From: Candidatus Cibiobacter qucibialis
GTDB taxonomy: Bacteria > Bacillota > Clostridia > Oscillospirales > Ruminococcaceae
NCBI GenBank assembly: GCA_004000625.1
Contig: SAUS01000008.1
Span: forward strand, 1-51,698
Direction: 5' to 3'
DNA: 51,698 bases
Positions 33,615 to 41,574 of the stretch are shown piece by piece. The translations under genes were made by a program, and so were the position numbers. The notes under the pieces were generated by a model. That model worked only from the letters and a program-made list of their open reading frames with translations. It ran no database searches and was not told where the DNA came from. Within the stretch, counting starts at the first letter, position 1. Every line of letters begins with the position of its first letter.

Positions 33615-33808
33615 ACTTTTCCCTTTTCTGCCCTGCGGGCGTCCTCTTGTTGCGGCGTACCGGAATTCTTTTGTTTTCCGGCACACTCCGGCTCGGTCGT
33701 TAATATTTTATCATATCCGACGGTTTTAGTATAGCCAGTTTCCGGCATTTTGAATGTTGCCAGGGCAACAAAACGTGGCAAAAAAGGGGTGCATGCCCTG
33801 TTTTTCTT

Positions 33809-34216
33809 TTACACGGTTTTCTCGCTGCCTTCGTTCGGTTTGGCGGTTCCGGCAGAGTGTTCCACGTTTTTCAGCAGCTCTTCCGCCGAAATGCCATACA
33901 GCTTGGCCAGCGCGATCAGGTTGGAGGTGTTGGGGTCCGAGGTGCCGTTTTCCCACTTGGATACCGCCTGGCGGCTGACACCGATGGTTTCCGAAACAAA
34001 CTCCTGGGTCATTTTGCAGCGCACACGGTTCTCCCGCAGGGCTTCGGCCAGGGACTTGCGGGTGGCTTTCTTTTCTACCCGCACTTCGTGGGAGTTGATG
34101 TAAACCCGCAGCGCCTTGATGACCAGCCACAGCAGGTAGATACCGACAATGCCCATAACCAGCATGAGCGCAAGATTGAATACCGCCCAAAGAATGCCAA
34201 ATACTTGATATTTCAT
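33809..34216 (-). CDS. Membrane-anchored XRE regulator
   Basis: A 135-residue protein with one N-terminal membrane helix (about residues 7-33), a basic linker, and a C-terminal HTH: MTQEFVSETIGVSRQAVSKWENG (split as helices 2-3), then LIALAKLYGISAEELLKN. GGAG precedes the ATG at 34216. The order membrane-then-HTH is the reverse of most XRE proteins with a hydrophobic tail. It might hold its DNA site near the membrane or respond to membrane state. Targets unknown; no close neighbour on the same strand. Confidence 0.8.
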   Translation of the reverse strand: MKYQVFGILWAVFNLALMLVMGIVGIYLLWLVIKALRVYINSHEVRVEKKATRKSLAEALRENRVRCKMTQEFVSETIGVSRQAVSKWENGTSDPNTSNLIALAKLYGISAEELLKNVEHSAGTAKPNEGSEKTV

Positions 34217-34402
34217 TTTATAATCTCCTATCAACAGCTTGCAGTGGGCGGTGCACCGCCCGGCAAAACCCGGCCGGATGGTCCGGCCCCTTGTGTTTTG
34301 CTGGCCTTATTATAGCGAAAGCACCCGGTTGCCGCCACCAACTGGGGCGATACTTTGGGTTGCAGCCTGCTATTTTGCCGGTTTTGGGGTCATTTTGCAT
34401 CA

Positions 34403-34443
34403 AAAAGCACCCACCCGCCGGAAAAACCTGGCCAGGCGGGTGC
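34403..34443 (-). terminator. Terminator, minus strand
   Basis: On the minus strand GCACCCGCC pairs with GGCGGGTG, followed by GGTGCTTTTTG. It lies beyond the MITE copy that follows the metallophosphoesterase gene and could end that transcript. The rest of 34217-34546 holds no gene. Confidence 0.5.
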
Positions 34444-34546
34444 AAAACCATGCGATCCGATTTTGGCAGAACCAGCGCAACAAACCGGGCCGCCGGGCGG
34501 CGGTTCTCTGTGCGCGCAGCGCTATACAGTTTGTATTATTTGTTTA

Positions 34547-34718
34547 GGCAATACCGCATAATTCTAAGTGCCGATACGGCGAGCGAGGTGCGGCAGCTGC
34601 TAAGCCAAAAGCGCAGATAATACTGGATGTCTTATCGAGCATTTTGGCAACGCAGATGCCGTGCCGCAGCCGCCGAAGCGGTGCTTAAGCCGCTAGGCGG
34701 GAATTGTGCGGTGTTGCC
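34547..34718 (+). repeat. MITE-like element A, 172-bp copy
   Basis: Full copy flanked by TTTA on both sides (34543-34546 and 34719-34722). It starts 15 bases beyond the stop of the metallophosphoesterase gene. Confidence 0.88.
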
Positions 34719-34733
34719 TTTAATATATCCAAG

Positions 34734-35882
34734 TCAGGCATTCTTTTGTTCGATCTCGACCATCACCAGTTCGGTCTTGCCCTCGGTACGAATCTTGTAG
34801 CCCCAGGTCCCGGTGCCGCCGCTCACAATGGCGGCGCAGGCGGGGGTGATCTGTTTCATGCCGTAATTCAGTTCATTATAGCGGAACAGCTTTGCCACAA
34901 GGCCGGTGGGCCAGATCTGACCGCCGTGGGTGTGACCGCTCAAAATCAGGTTTGCACCGGCTGCGGCATCGGCTTTCAGCTCGCGCGGCTCGTGGTCCAG
35001 CAGGATGGTATACACATTGTCCGGGCCGTTCGGCATCAGCTGGGCGGGGGTAAAGCGGTTACCCTGGGTGTACAGCCAGTCCTTGCGGCCCACAATGCGC
35101 ACTGGGGTAGCATTCTTACCCACATAGGCCAGCTGGGAAACATCCTCCAGAATGCGAATGTGCGCCCGCGCAAAAGCGCCCTCCAGGTCCGCGCGGCCAT
35201 AGCTCGGCTCCCGCCAGTGGTGGAACAGATCATGGTTGCCCAACACGAACCACTTGCCGCCGGGCGGGTCCAGCGTGGCAAAGAAGGCATTGAAGGAATC
35301 AAAATCCGGGCGTTCCACATGCTCGTCAAAAATATCGCCGGTGAAAAGGATCATATCGGGGTTCAGTTCCCGGATGCGGCGGTTCAGCTCCGGGATGCGC
35401 TTGCGGTCCACGGCACCTTTGCCGGGGTGCAGGTCGCTGATTTGCAGCACCCGCAGTTTGCCGCCCGGCAGGGGCTTGGTGGTTTGCAGGCGATAGGTGG
35501 TGGTAACCAGGCGCATAGCCTTGAAATAGCTCCAGAGCATCATGGCGGCCGTGCCCACCCAGGCCAGCAGGCCGCCCATCCAGATGGTCTGCCAGGCTGC
35601 CTGCACCGTTCCGCCAATTACACGGGCCAGCAAGCCCACAACGTCCCCGGCGATATACAGCCCGGTCAGATGGGAGTTGACGATCATGCCGGGGCCGAGC
35701 GGGTCCCGCCCGATCCAAGACATCACGGCCAGCAGCAACAGCGGCAGCAGCAGATACACCGCCGGATGAGCACCCGCAAAGCAGGCCACAAACGGCAGTT
35801 TGAGAAAATTCAGATACAGCACCACCGCCACAAGGGCCTGGCCGATTTTGGGGATGGTGAACTGGATAAAATGCCCGTACAT
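34734..35882 (-). CDS. Membrane metallophosphoesterase (YkuE/YaeI-like)
   Basis: A 382-residue protein. Residues 1-120 contain three or four membrane helices. The rest is a calcineurin-like phosphoesterase with all metal motifs: ISDLHPG, FTGDIFD, LGNHDLF and LSGHTHGGQ. Related enzymes cleave pyrophosphate bonds of lipid precursors (UDP-diacylglucosamine in LpxH-like proteins) or have unknown targets. GGAGG lies before the ATG. The long upstream gap (35883-36448) is filled by repeats. Confidence 0.85.
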   Translation of the reverse strand: MYGHFIQFTIPKIGQALVAVVLYLNFLKLPFVACFAGAHPAVYLLLPLLLLAVMSWIGRDPLGPGMIVNSHLTGLYIAGDVVGLLARVIGGTVQAAWQTIWMGGLLAWVGTAAMMLWSYFKAMRLVTTTYRLQTTKPLPGGKLRVLQISDLHPGKGAVDRKRIPELNRRIRELNPDMILFTGDIFDEHVERPDFDSFNAFFATLDPPGGKWFVLGNHDLFHHWREPSYGRADLEGAFARAHIRILEDVSQLAYVGKNATPVRIVGRKDWLYTQGNRFTPAQLMPNGPDNVYTILLDHEPRELKADAAAGANLILSGHTHGGQIWPTGLVAKLFRYNELNYGMKQITPACAAIVSGGTGTWGYKIRTEGKTELVMVEIEQKNA

Positions 35883-35900
35883 TGCAGGACCTCCGTTCTT

Positions 35901-36408
35901 TAGTTAGGAGTTAGGAGGGAGGAGTTAGGAGTTGAGAGAATTAGAAATGAGCAATGAGAAATTAGGAATTTGAGGTGGGGCGGGGTATGGGACGGAAGAT
36001 TTTATTGTCGGCAGACAACAGTAAAATTATCTGTAGGGCGGGATAACCTCATCCTGCCGGGGAGGAACACAGATCATTTGCCACAGCCCTAAAAACAATC
36101 TGTAGGGAACGGTCTTGACCGTTCCGAGGACATATTTGCATATGCCGTGATGAGATTTACCGCAGGACTTGTCATACGGTGCGGTAATGACAACACGGCC
36201 AATCATTTTGCAAATGTGCAATAAATTTTACGCCCGCCCGGGACGTCGAGGACGCCGTCCCCTACAAATTGGGAAAGATTTGGCACAGGATCTGCAAAGC
36301 GTGCCAAAGCGTGGTTTCGGCGTGGTCGGGTGACCACGCCCTACAAGGCCCATCTCCAATTCCTAATTTCTCATTTCTAATTCCTAATTATCCCCTAACT
36401 CCTAACTG
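35901..36408. repeat. Composite intergenic element with inverted ends and four REP-like palindromes
   Basis: Left arm 35901-35971 and right arm 36357-36408 are inverted repeats built from short units (GTTAGGAGTTAGGAG, ATTAGAAATGAG, AAATTAGGAATT). Inside are palindromes at 36031-36062, 36101-36126, 36240-36266 and 36320-36345, all of the TGTAGGG/CCCTACA family with different stems. No credible gene is inside. Similar TTTCTAATTGCTC units occur at 51605-51647 next to another MITE. Confidence 0.65.
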
Positions 36409-36448
36409 ATATTGTATCACTCGTGCCCGGCAAACTCAACAAATACAA

Positions 36449-36490
36449 CAGGCAGGCTGCCTGCGGGGTTGCGGGCAGCCTGCCTGGAAA
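36449..36490 (-). terminator. Terminator of nfnAB
   Basis: Perfect 13-bp stem CAGGCAGGCTGCC / GGCAGCCTGCCTG; on the minus strand it is followed by TTGTATTTGTT. Confidence 0.7.
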
Positions 36491-36514
36491 AAGCAGGGAT
36501 AAGTCTTTATTCAG

Positions 36515-37915
36515 TTATGCCTGTTCTTTTGCCTTGATGGCTTCGTCAATGGCCTTGGCGGCTTCCTTACCGGCGCCCATAGCCAGAATGACGGTGGCGG
36601 CACCGGTAACAGCATCGCCGCCGGCATAGACGAACGGGCGGCTGGTCAGGCCATCGGGGCCATCGGTGATGATGCAGCCGTGCTTATCGGTATCCAGGCC
36701 GGGGGTAGTGGAACGGATCAGCGGGTTGGGGCTGGTGCCCAGAGCCATGATCATGGTATCCACATCCAGCTCAAACTCGCTGCCCTCCTTGACGATGGGG
36801 CGGCGGCGGCCGGAAGCATCGGGTTCACCCAGCTCCATCTCCACGCAGGTCATGCCCTTCACGCAGCCGTTTTCATCGCCCAGAACCTCGACCGGGTTGG
36901 TCAGTGTCTTGAAGATGATGCCCTCTTCCTCGGCATGCTCGACTTCTTCCTTACGGGCAGGCAGTTCGGCCATGCCGCGGCGGTATACAATGTACACCTG
37001 CTCGGCACCCAGGCGCTTGGCGCAGCGGGCTGCGTCCATGGCGACGTTGCCGCCGCCCACAACGGCAACGGCACGGCTCTTCATGATGGGGGTGCGGCTG
37101 CCGGGCTGGTATGCTTTCATCAGGTTCACGCGGGTCAGGTACTCGTTAGCAGAGTAAACGCCCTTCAGGCTCTCGCCGGGGATACCCATAAAGCGGGGCA
37201 GACCGGCGCCGGAAGCGATATAGATTGCCTCAAAGCCATAGTCATTCATCAGCTCGTCAACGGTCAGCACCTTGCCGATGACCATATTGCACTCAATATC
37301 AACACCCAGCTCTTTCAGGCCTTCCACTTCGTGCTGCACAATATCCTTGGGCAGACGGAACTCCGGAATGCCGTACATCAGAACGCCGCCTGCAACGTGC
37401 AGGGCTTCGTATACGGTAACCTTATAGCCCAGCTTGGCCAGGTCGCCGGCAACGGTCAGGCCGGAAGGACCTGCACCGATAACTGCCACCTTATGGCCGT
37501 TCGGCTCCGGTTTAGCAGCCGGGGTGTGGACGTTTTCACGGTGCCAGTCAGCCACAAAGCGCTCCAGGCGGCCAATGCCGACGGGTTCGCCCTTGATGCC
37601 GCGCACGCACTTGCCCTCGCACTGGTTCTCCTGCGGGCAGACACGGCCACAGACAGCGGGCAGCGCGCTGGACTTTGCGATGACCTGGTAAGCAGCTTCA
37701 AAATCGCCCTTTGCCACTTCGGCAATAAAGGCGGGAATATCGATCTGAACAGGGCAGCCGGTGCGGCAGGCGGGCTTTTTGCACTGCAGGCAGCGCTTGG
37801 CTTCGTTCACAGCCATTTCAGCGGTATAGCCCAGGGCAACTTCCTTAAAGTTTTTGTTGCGGACGTTGGGGTCCTGGCTGGGCATGGGGCATTTTTTCGG
37901 GTCCATATTCGGCAT
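36515..37915 (-). CDS. nfnB: NfnB-type NADPH-linked flavoprotein (GltD/GltA-like)
   Basis: A 466-residue protein. The N-terminal part has cysteine clusters for two 4Fe-4S centres (CLQCKKPACRTGC and CGRVCPQENQCEGKC). An FAD fold is at VIGAGPSGLTVAGDLAKLG, and an NADP fold at VVGGGNVAMDAARCAKRLG. The end has VYAGGDAVTGAATVILAMG. The same fold serves as glutamate synthase small subunit, but no GltB large subunit is here. The gene follows an NfnA-like partner one base away, so I prefer the ferredoxin:NADP transhydrogenase NfnAB, which makes NADPH by electron bifurcation. The start is the ATG at 37915, 9 bases after AAAGGAGG; a TTG at 37924 abuts that site. Confidence 0.85.
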   Translation of the reverse strand: MPNMDPKKCPMPSQDPNVRNKNFKEVALGYTAEMAVNEAKRCLQCKKPACRTGCPVQIDIPAFIAEVAKGDFEAAYQVIAKSSALPAVCGRVCPQENQCEGKCVRGIKGEPVGIGRLERFVADWHRENVHTPAAKPEPNGHKVAVIGAGPSGLTVAGDLAKLGYKVTVYEALHVAGGVLMYGIPEFRLPKDIVQHEVEGLKELGVDIECNMVIGKVLTVDELMNDYGFEAIYIASGAGLPRFMGIPGESLKGVYSANEYLTRVNLMKAYQPGSRTPIMKSRAVAVVGGGNVAMDAARCAKRLGAEQVYIVYRRGMAELPARKEEVEHAEEEGIIFKTLTNPVEVLGDENGCVKGMTCVEMELGEPDASGRRRPIVKEGSEFELDVDTMIMALGTSPNPLIRSTTPGLDTDKHGCIITDGPDGLTSRPFVYAGGDAVTGAATVILAMGAGKEAAKAIDEAIKAKEQA

Positions 37916-37916
37916 G

Positions 37917-38759
37917 TTACTCAACCTCCTTTTTCAGCAGGTTGCATTCCGCTTCCCGCGCGTGGGTTTCAAAGTCGCGGTACATGGTGCCGCGGTGCAT
38001 GGCTTCATCAAAATCGACTTCAAAGCCATCGAAATCGGGGCCATCCACACAGGCAAACTTGGTTTTGCCGCCCACAGTCAGGCGGCAGCCGCCGCACATG
38101 CCGGTGCCGTCCACCATGATGGGATTCATGGAAACAACGGTCTTAACGTTATAAGGCTTGGTGGTCTTGACAACGAACTTCATCATGATCAGCGGTCCGA
38201 TGGTGATGACCTCGTCAAAGTTGGCGCCAGCCTTGATCTTTTCTTCCAGCGGCATCGTCACAACGCCCTTCTGGCCGTAAGAGCCGTCATCGGACATGAT
38301 GATCAGCTCGTCACAGCAGGCGCGGAATTCGTCTTCCAGGATGACAAGGTCCTTATTACGGAAGCCGATGATGCCGGTAACCTTGGTGCCCTGGGCCTTG
38401 AGGGCCTGGGCAACGGGCAGGGCAATGGCGCAGCCGACGCCGCCGCCGACTACGCAGACATTTTTGAGCCCTTCAATTTCAGTTGCTTTGCCCAGCGGGC
38501 CGACAAAGTCATGCACATACTCGCCCTCTTTGAGGGAGTTCAGCTGCATGGTGCCTGCGCCGACGATCTGGAAAATGATGGCCACAGTGCCTGCTGCGGC
38601 ATCATAATGGGCAATCGTCAGGGGGATGCGCTCGGAATCCTCCTTGGCGCGGATGATGATGAACTGGCCCGCTTTCGCCTTTTTGGCAATCAGCGGTGCT
38701 TCAATGACCATTTCGGTCACTGTGGGGTTCAATTCCCGCTTTTTAACGATCTTGAACAC
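37917..38759 (-). CDS. nfnA: NfnA-type FAD/NAD-binding subunit (2Fe-2S)
   Basis: A 280-residue protein of the dihydroorotate-dehydrogenase electron-transfer subunit family. An FAD barrel (about 1-95) has RIPLTIAHYD; the NAD fold has VCVVGGGVGCAIALPVAQ; the 2Fe-2S centre has DGTGMCGGCRLTVGG and a fourth Cys in KFACVDGPDF. In Nfn it binds NADH while NfnB binds NADPH. GTG start at 38759 with GAGG 9 bases before it; no ATG is available in frame upstream. Sulfide dehydrogenase is an alternative name for the same pair. Confidence 0.85.
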   Translation of the reverse strand: MFKIVKKRELNPTVTEMVIEAPLIAKKAKAGQFIIIRAKEDSERIPLTIAHYDAAAGTVAIIFQIVGAGTMQLNSLKEGEYVHDFVGPLGKATEIEGLKNVCVVGGGVGCAIALPVAQALKAQGTKVTGIIGFRNKDLVILEDEFRACCDELIIMSDDGSYGQKGVVTMPLEEKIKAGANFDEVITIGPLIMMKFVVKTTKPYNVKTVVSMNPIMVDGTGMCGGCRLTVGGKTKFACVDGPDFDGFEVDFDEAMHRGTMYRDFETHAREAECNLLKKEVE

Positions 38760-39103
38760 TTGTTCTAACCTCGCTTTTTCTCCGTTTTATCATTCCGTCC
38801 CCCGCCTGCCAAATGCGCACAAGCAGGCAAAAGGGTAGATGGTATCATTGTACCATATTTACTTTACCAGCTTTTTTCAGGATTGTAAAGCGGTAAAGTG
38901 CGGTGTTTTATCGTCGCAGTGTGTCAAAGAATGCTCTGTCGGGGCGAACATTGTTCGCCCGCAGTCTTTCTCCATGTATGCTGTTTCCCGGAAAAGCCGC
39001 TGCATCATCAGGTTGGTGGGCGCACAATGTGCGTACCTACGGCCTCCACAGAATATTTTGGCATGCCAAGTTATGACATGCGGTACCGTCCTATCTGCGC
39101 TGT
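38760..39103. other. Gap with nfnA upstream region and two REP-like palindromes
   Basis: The minus-strand promoter of nfnA probably uses TACAAT near 38850. CTTTACC-type repeats lie just upstream (38860-38900). Palindromes GGGCGAACATTGTTCGCCC (38942-38960) and GGGCGCACAATGTGCG with TACCTACGG (39018-39040) are REP-like. No gene seen. Confidence 0.4.
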
Positions 39104-39262
39104 TCACACCGTCAAAGCGTCAATGGCGGCTTTGCATGCCTGCAGGGTCAGGTAGGTGACTGCACAGTCTGAGCCGATAAACCAGCGTTCTTCGCCGTTA
39201 CAGACAATTTTGCGGATCAATTTTCCACGGTACTCCGCTTGGATATAAATGCCGTTTGCCAT
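39104..39262 (-). CDS. Small protein of 52 residues, unknown
   Basis: Reads MANGIYIQAEYRGKL at the start and LQACKAAIDALTV at the end, with CNGEERWFIGSDCAVTYLT between. AAAGGGGGC lies 6 bases before the ATG, a site as strong as those of neighbouring real genes. The composition (aromatic strand pairs, then an Ala-rich helix) looks like a compact beta-beta-alpha fold. I do not recognise the family; some small phage and mobile-element proteins end in a similar KAAIDA helix. No frame of this length would be chosen on size alone, so confidence is moderate. Confidence 0.55.
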   Translation of the reverse strand: MANGIYIQAEYRGKLIRKIVCNGEERWFIGSDCAVTYLTLQACKAAIDALTV

Positions 39263-39519
39263 GTTGCTGCCCCCTTTTCCGGCCGGCTAAAAGTAGCCTT
39301 ACTTTTTATTGTGCCATCTTTTGGAGCAGCTTACAAGGGCAGGCAGTGTAAAATTTCGCCCATGCTGCGTACAGAAAATTCAGCAGTTGCACCAAAACTT
39401 TATCCATGCGCGGCAAACTGATAATATTTGACAGCGTTTTCCAGTTTTTTCACTGGAAAACTGTAGCTTTTTATGCTATACTGTACCAAAATATCTGCCG
39501 TTTTATTTTTACAAAATTA

Positions 39520-39580
39520 TTGCGTCCTTTTGCAGGGCGTGTATAATATAATAGTAGATAATACGGGTGCAGCTGCACCC
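39520..39580 (+). promoter_or_regulatory. Transketolase promoter and leader palindrome
   Basis: TTGCGT (39520-39525), 16 bases, TATAAT (39542-39547). The leader holds a perfect 16-bp palindrome GGGTGCAGCTGCACCC (39565-39580) just before the GGAGGA ribosome site. Upstream, GTTTTCCAGT / ACTGGAAAAC (39436-39461) forms another 10-bp hairpin. Confidence 0.6.
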
Positions 39581-39598
39581 GGCTGGAGGAATACGGAT

Positions 39599-40468
39599 AT
39601 GACAAAGCAAGAGATGCTGCAGTTAAAAATGACTGCGACCCGCGTGCGCATGGGCATTATTGAAGCGACCCATGGCGGCAAAAGCGGGCACCCGGGCGGC
39701 AGCCTTTCTGCTGCTGATGTGCTGACTTACTTATACTTTAAGGAAATGCAGATCGATCCGCAGAACCCGCAGGACCCTGACCGTGACCGTTTTGTGCTTT
39801 CCAAGGGCCATGCAGCGCCGGGTCTGTACTCGGTGCTGGCAGAGCGCGGGTTCTTCCCCGTGGCTGACCTGCCTACCCTGCGCCGCTCCGGCAGCTACCT
39901 GCAGGGCCACCCCAACATGAACACGGTTCCCGGTGTTGATATGAGCACCGGCAGCCTGGGCCAGGGTGTTTCCGCCGCAGCCGGCATGGCACTGGCCGCC
40001 AAGATGAAGAACCCCGACATCAACGTGTACACCCTGCTGGGTGACGGCGAGATCGAAGAGGGCGAGTGCTGGGAAGCATTTATGTTTGCCAACCACTATA
40101 AGCTGGATAACCTCTGCATCATGATCGACGTGAACGGCCTGCAGATCGACGGCCCCACCGCCAAGGTCATGAACAGCGAACCGCTGGACCAGAAGATGGA
40201 TGCCTTCGGCTTTAACACCATCATCTGCAACGGCAACAGCCTGGCTGATCTGGAGCAGGCATTCATCTTGTTTGACCGCTCCCATGGTTCCGGCAAGCCG
40301 ACCTGCTTCCTGCTGCACACCACCAAGGGCCTGGGCGTGAGCTTTATGGAGAACGCTGTGGATTGGCATGGCAAAGCCCCCAACGATGCCGAGTATGACA
40401 AGGCGATGGCCGAGCTGCGCGCCAGCTATGAAGTGATGGAAAAGGAGGCTGAACGGATCAATGGCTGA
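39599..40468 (+). CDS. Transketolase, N-terminal subunit
   Basis: A 289-residue protein equal to the thiamine-pyrophosphate-binding half of transketolase: GGKSGHPGGSLSAADVL, SKGHAAPGLYSVL, STGSLGQGVSAAAGMALA and the GDGEIEEGECWEA motif that binds Mg and TPP, with VDVNGLQIDG. With the next gene it moves two-carbon units between sugar phosphates in the pentose phosphate pathway. GGAGG lies 9 bases before the ATG at 39599. Split transketolases are common in Firmicutes and archaea. Confidence 0.93.
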   Translation: MTKQEMLQLKMTATRVRMGIIEATHGGKSGHPGGSLSAADVLTYLYFKEMQIDPQNPQDPDRDRFVLSKGHAAPGLYSVLAERGFFPVADLPTLRRSGSYLQGHPNMNTVPGVDMSTGSLGQGVSAAAGMALAAKMKNPDINVYTLLGDGEIEEGECWEAFMFANHYKLDNLCIMIDVNGLQIDGPTAKVMNSEPLDQKMDAFGFNTIICNGNSLADLEQAFILFDRSHGSGKPTCFLLHTTKGLGVSFMENAVDWHGKAPNDAEYDKAMAELRASYEVMEKEAERING

Positions 40469-41417
40469 TAACAAGAGCATTGCCACGCGCGACAGCTACG
40501 GTGCTGCGCTGCTGGAACTGGCCGATGCAGGCCATGACGATATCGTGGTATTTGATGCGGATTTGTCCGCTTCGACCCGTACCTCAGTATTTGCAAAAAA
40601 ATATTCTGAACGCTTTTTTGACTGCGGCATTGCCGAGTGCAACATGGTCGGTGTAGCCGCCGGCATGTCCACCTTTGGCTATGTGCCTTTTGTTTCCTCG
40701 TTTGCCATGTTTGCTGCGGGCCGCGCTTTTGAGCAGATCCGCAACAGCATCGGTTACCCCGAGCTGAACGTCAAGATTGCTGCCACCCACGGCGGCCTGT
40801 CCGTCGGCGAGGACGGTGCTTCCCACCAGTGCTGCGAGGACTTTGCGCTGATGCGCACCATCCCCGGCATGGTCGTGATCTGCCCCTCTGACGATCTGGA
40901 AGCCCGTGCCGCTGTGCGCGCCGCTTACGCCCACAAGGGCCCCGTTTACCTGCGTTTCAGCCGTCTGGCCACCCCTTCCCTGCATGATGCCAATAACTAT
41001 ACTTTTGAAATCGGCAAGGGCGAGGTTCTGTGCGACGGTTTTGATCTGGCCATCATCTCCACCGGTCTGATGACCAGCGAAGCTCTGAAGGCTGCTGTCA
41101 CCCTGAAGCGTCAGGATGCCATCAGTGTGCGCGTGATCAACATGCCCACCATCAAGCCGCTGGACGAAGAGATCGTTCTGCGCGCTGCCCGCGAGTGCCA
41201 CAAAATCATCACGGTGGAAGAGCACAGCGTGATCGGCGGCCTGGGCGAGGCTGTTTGCAGTCTGCTGAGCGAGAAGGCCCCCACGCCCGTGCGCCGCATT
41301 GGTGTGCAGGATAAATTCGGCCATTCCGGCCCCGCATGGGAGGTTCTGCGCGATTACGGCCTGACCGCCGACGCCATTGCCGATGCCGTGCGTAGCTTTG
41401 TGAAAGAGGACCAGTAA
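40461..41417 (+). CDS. Transketolase, C-terminal subunit
   Basis: A 318-residue partner of the previous gene, with the pyrimidine-binding domain (CGIAECNMVGVAAGMSTFG with its conserved Glu, FVSSFAMFAAGRAFEQIRN) and the C-terminal domain (VEEHSVIGGLGEAVCSLL). The start overlaps the upstream stop by 8 bases, and AAAGGAGG lies in the upstream gene, giving coupled 1:1 synthesis. Confidence 0.93.
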   Translation: MADNKSIATRDSYGAALLELADAGHDDIVVFDADLSASTRTSVFAKKYSERFFDCGIAECNMVGVAAGMSTFGYVPFVSSFAMFAAGRAFEQIRNSIGYPELNVKIAATHGGLSVGEDGASHQCCEDFALMRTIPGMVVICPSDDLEARAAVRAAYAHKGPVYLRFSRLATPSLHDANNYTFEIGKGEVLCDGFDLAIISTGLMTSEALKAAVTLKRQDAISVRVINMPTIKPLDEEIVLRAARECHKIITVEEHSVIGGLGEAVCSLLSEKAPTPVRRIGVQDKFGHSGPAWEVLRDYGLTADAIADAVRSFVKEDQ

Positions 41418-41450
41418 GCTCTTTCCCCCGCCCCATTTGATTTAATAAGC

Positions 41451-41500
41451 AACACCCCGCCATCCGGTTCAAACGCCGGGCGGCGGGGTGTTTTTGTTTG
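41451..41500. terminator. Terminator after transketolase
   Basis: AACACCCCGCC / GGCGGGGTGTT stem with an inner CCGG pairing and TTTTTG after. It may also serve the convergent minus-strand gene. Confidence 0.8.
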
Positions 41501-41574
41501 TTGGAGCTATGTATAATACCCTTTGACCGAGAGCATATTATAACATTTCCCGTAACTGCCTCTAACCAGCAGCA

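Noticed and set aside
36515..37915. Glutamate synthase small subunit
   Set aside because: No large subunit is present, and the gene is paired with an NfnA-type subunit one base away.
38942..39040. CRISPR-like repeats
   Set aside because: The palindromes are isolated, differ in sequence, and have no regular spacers or cas genes.
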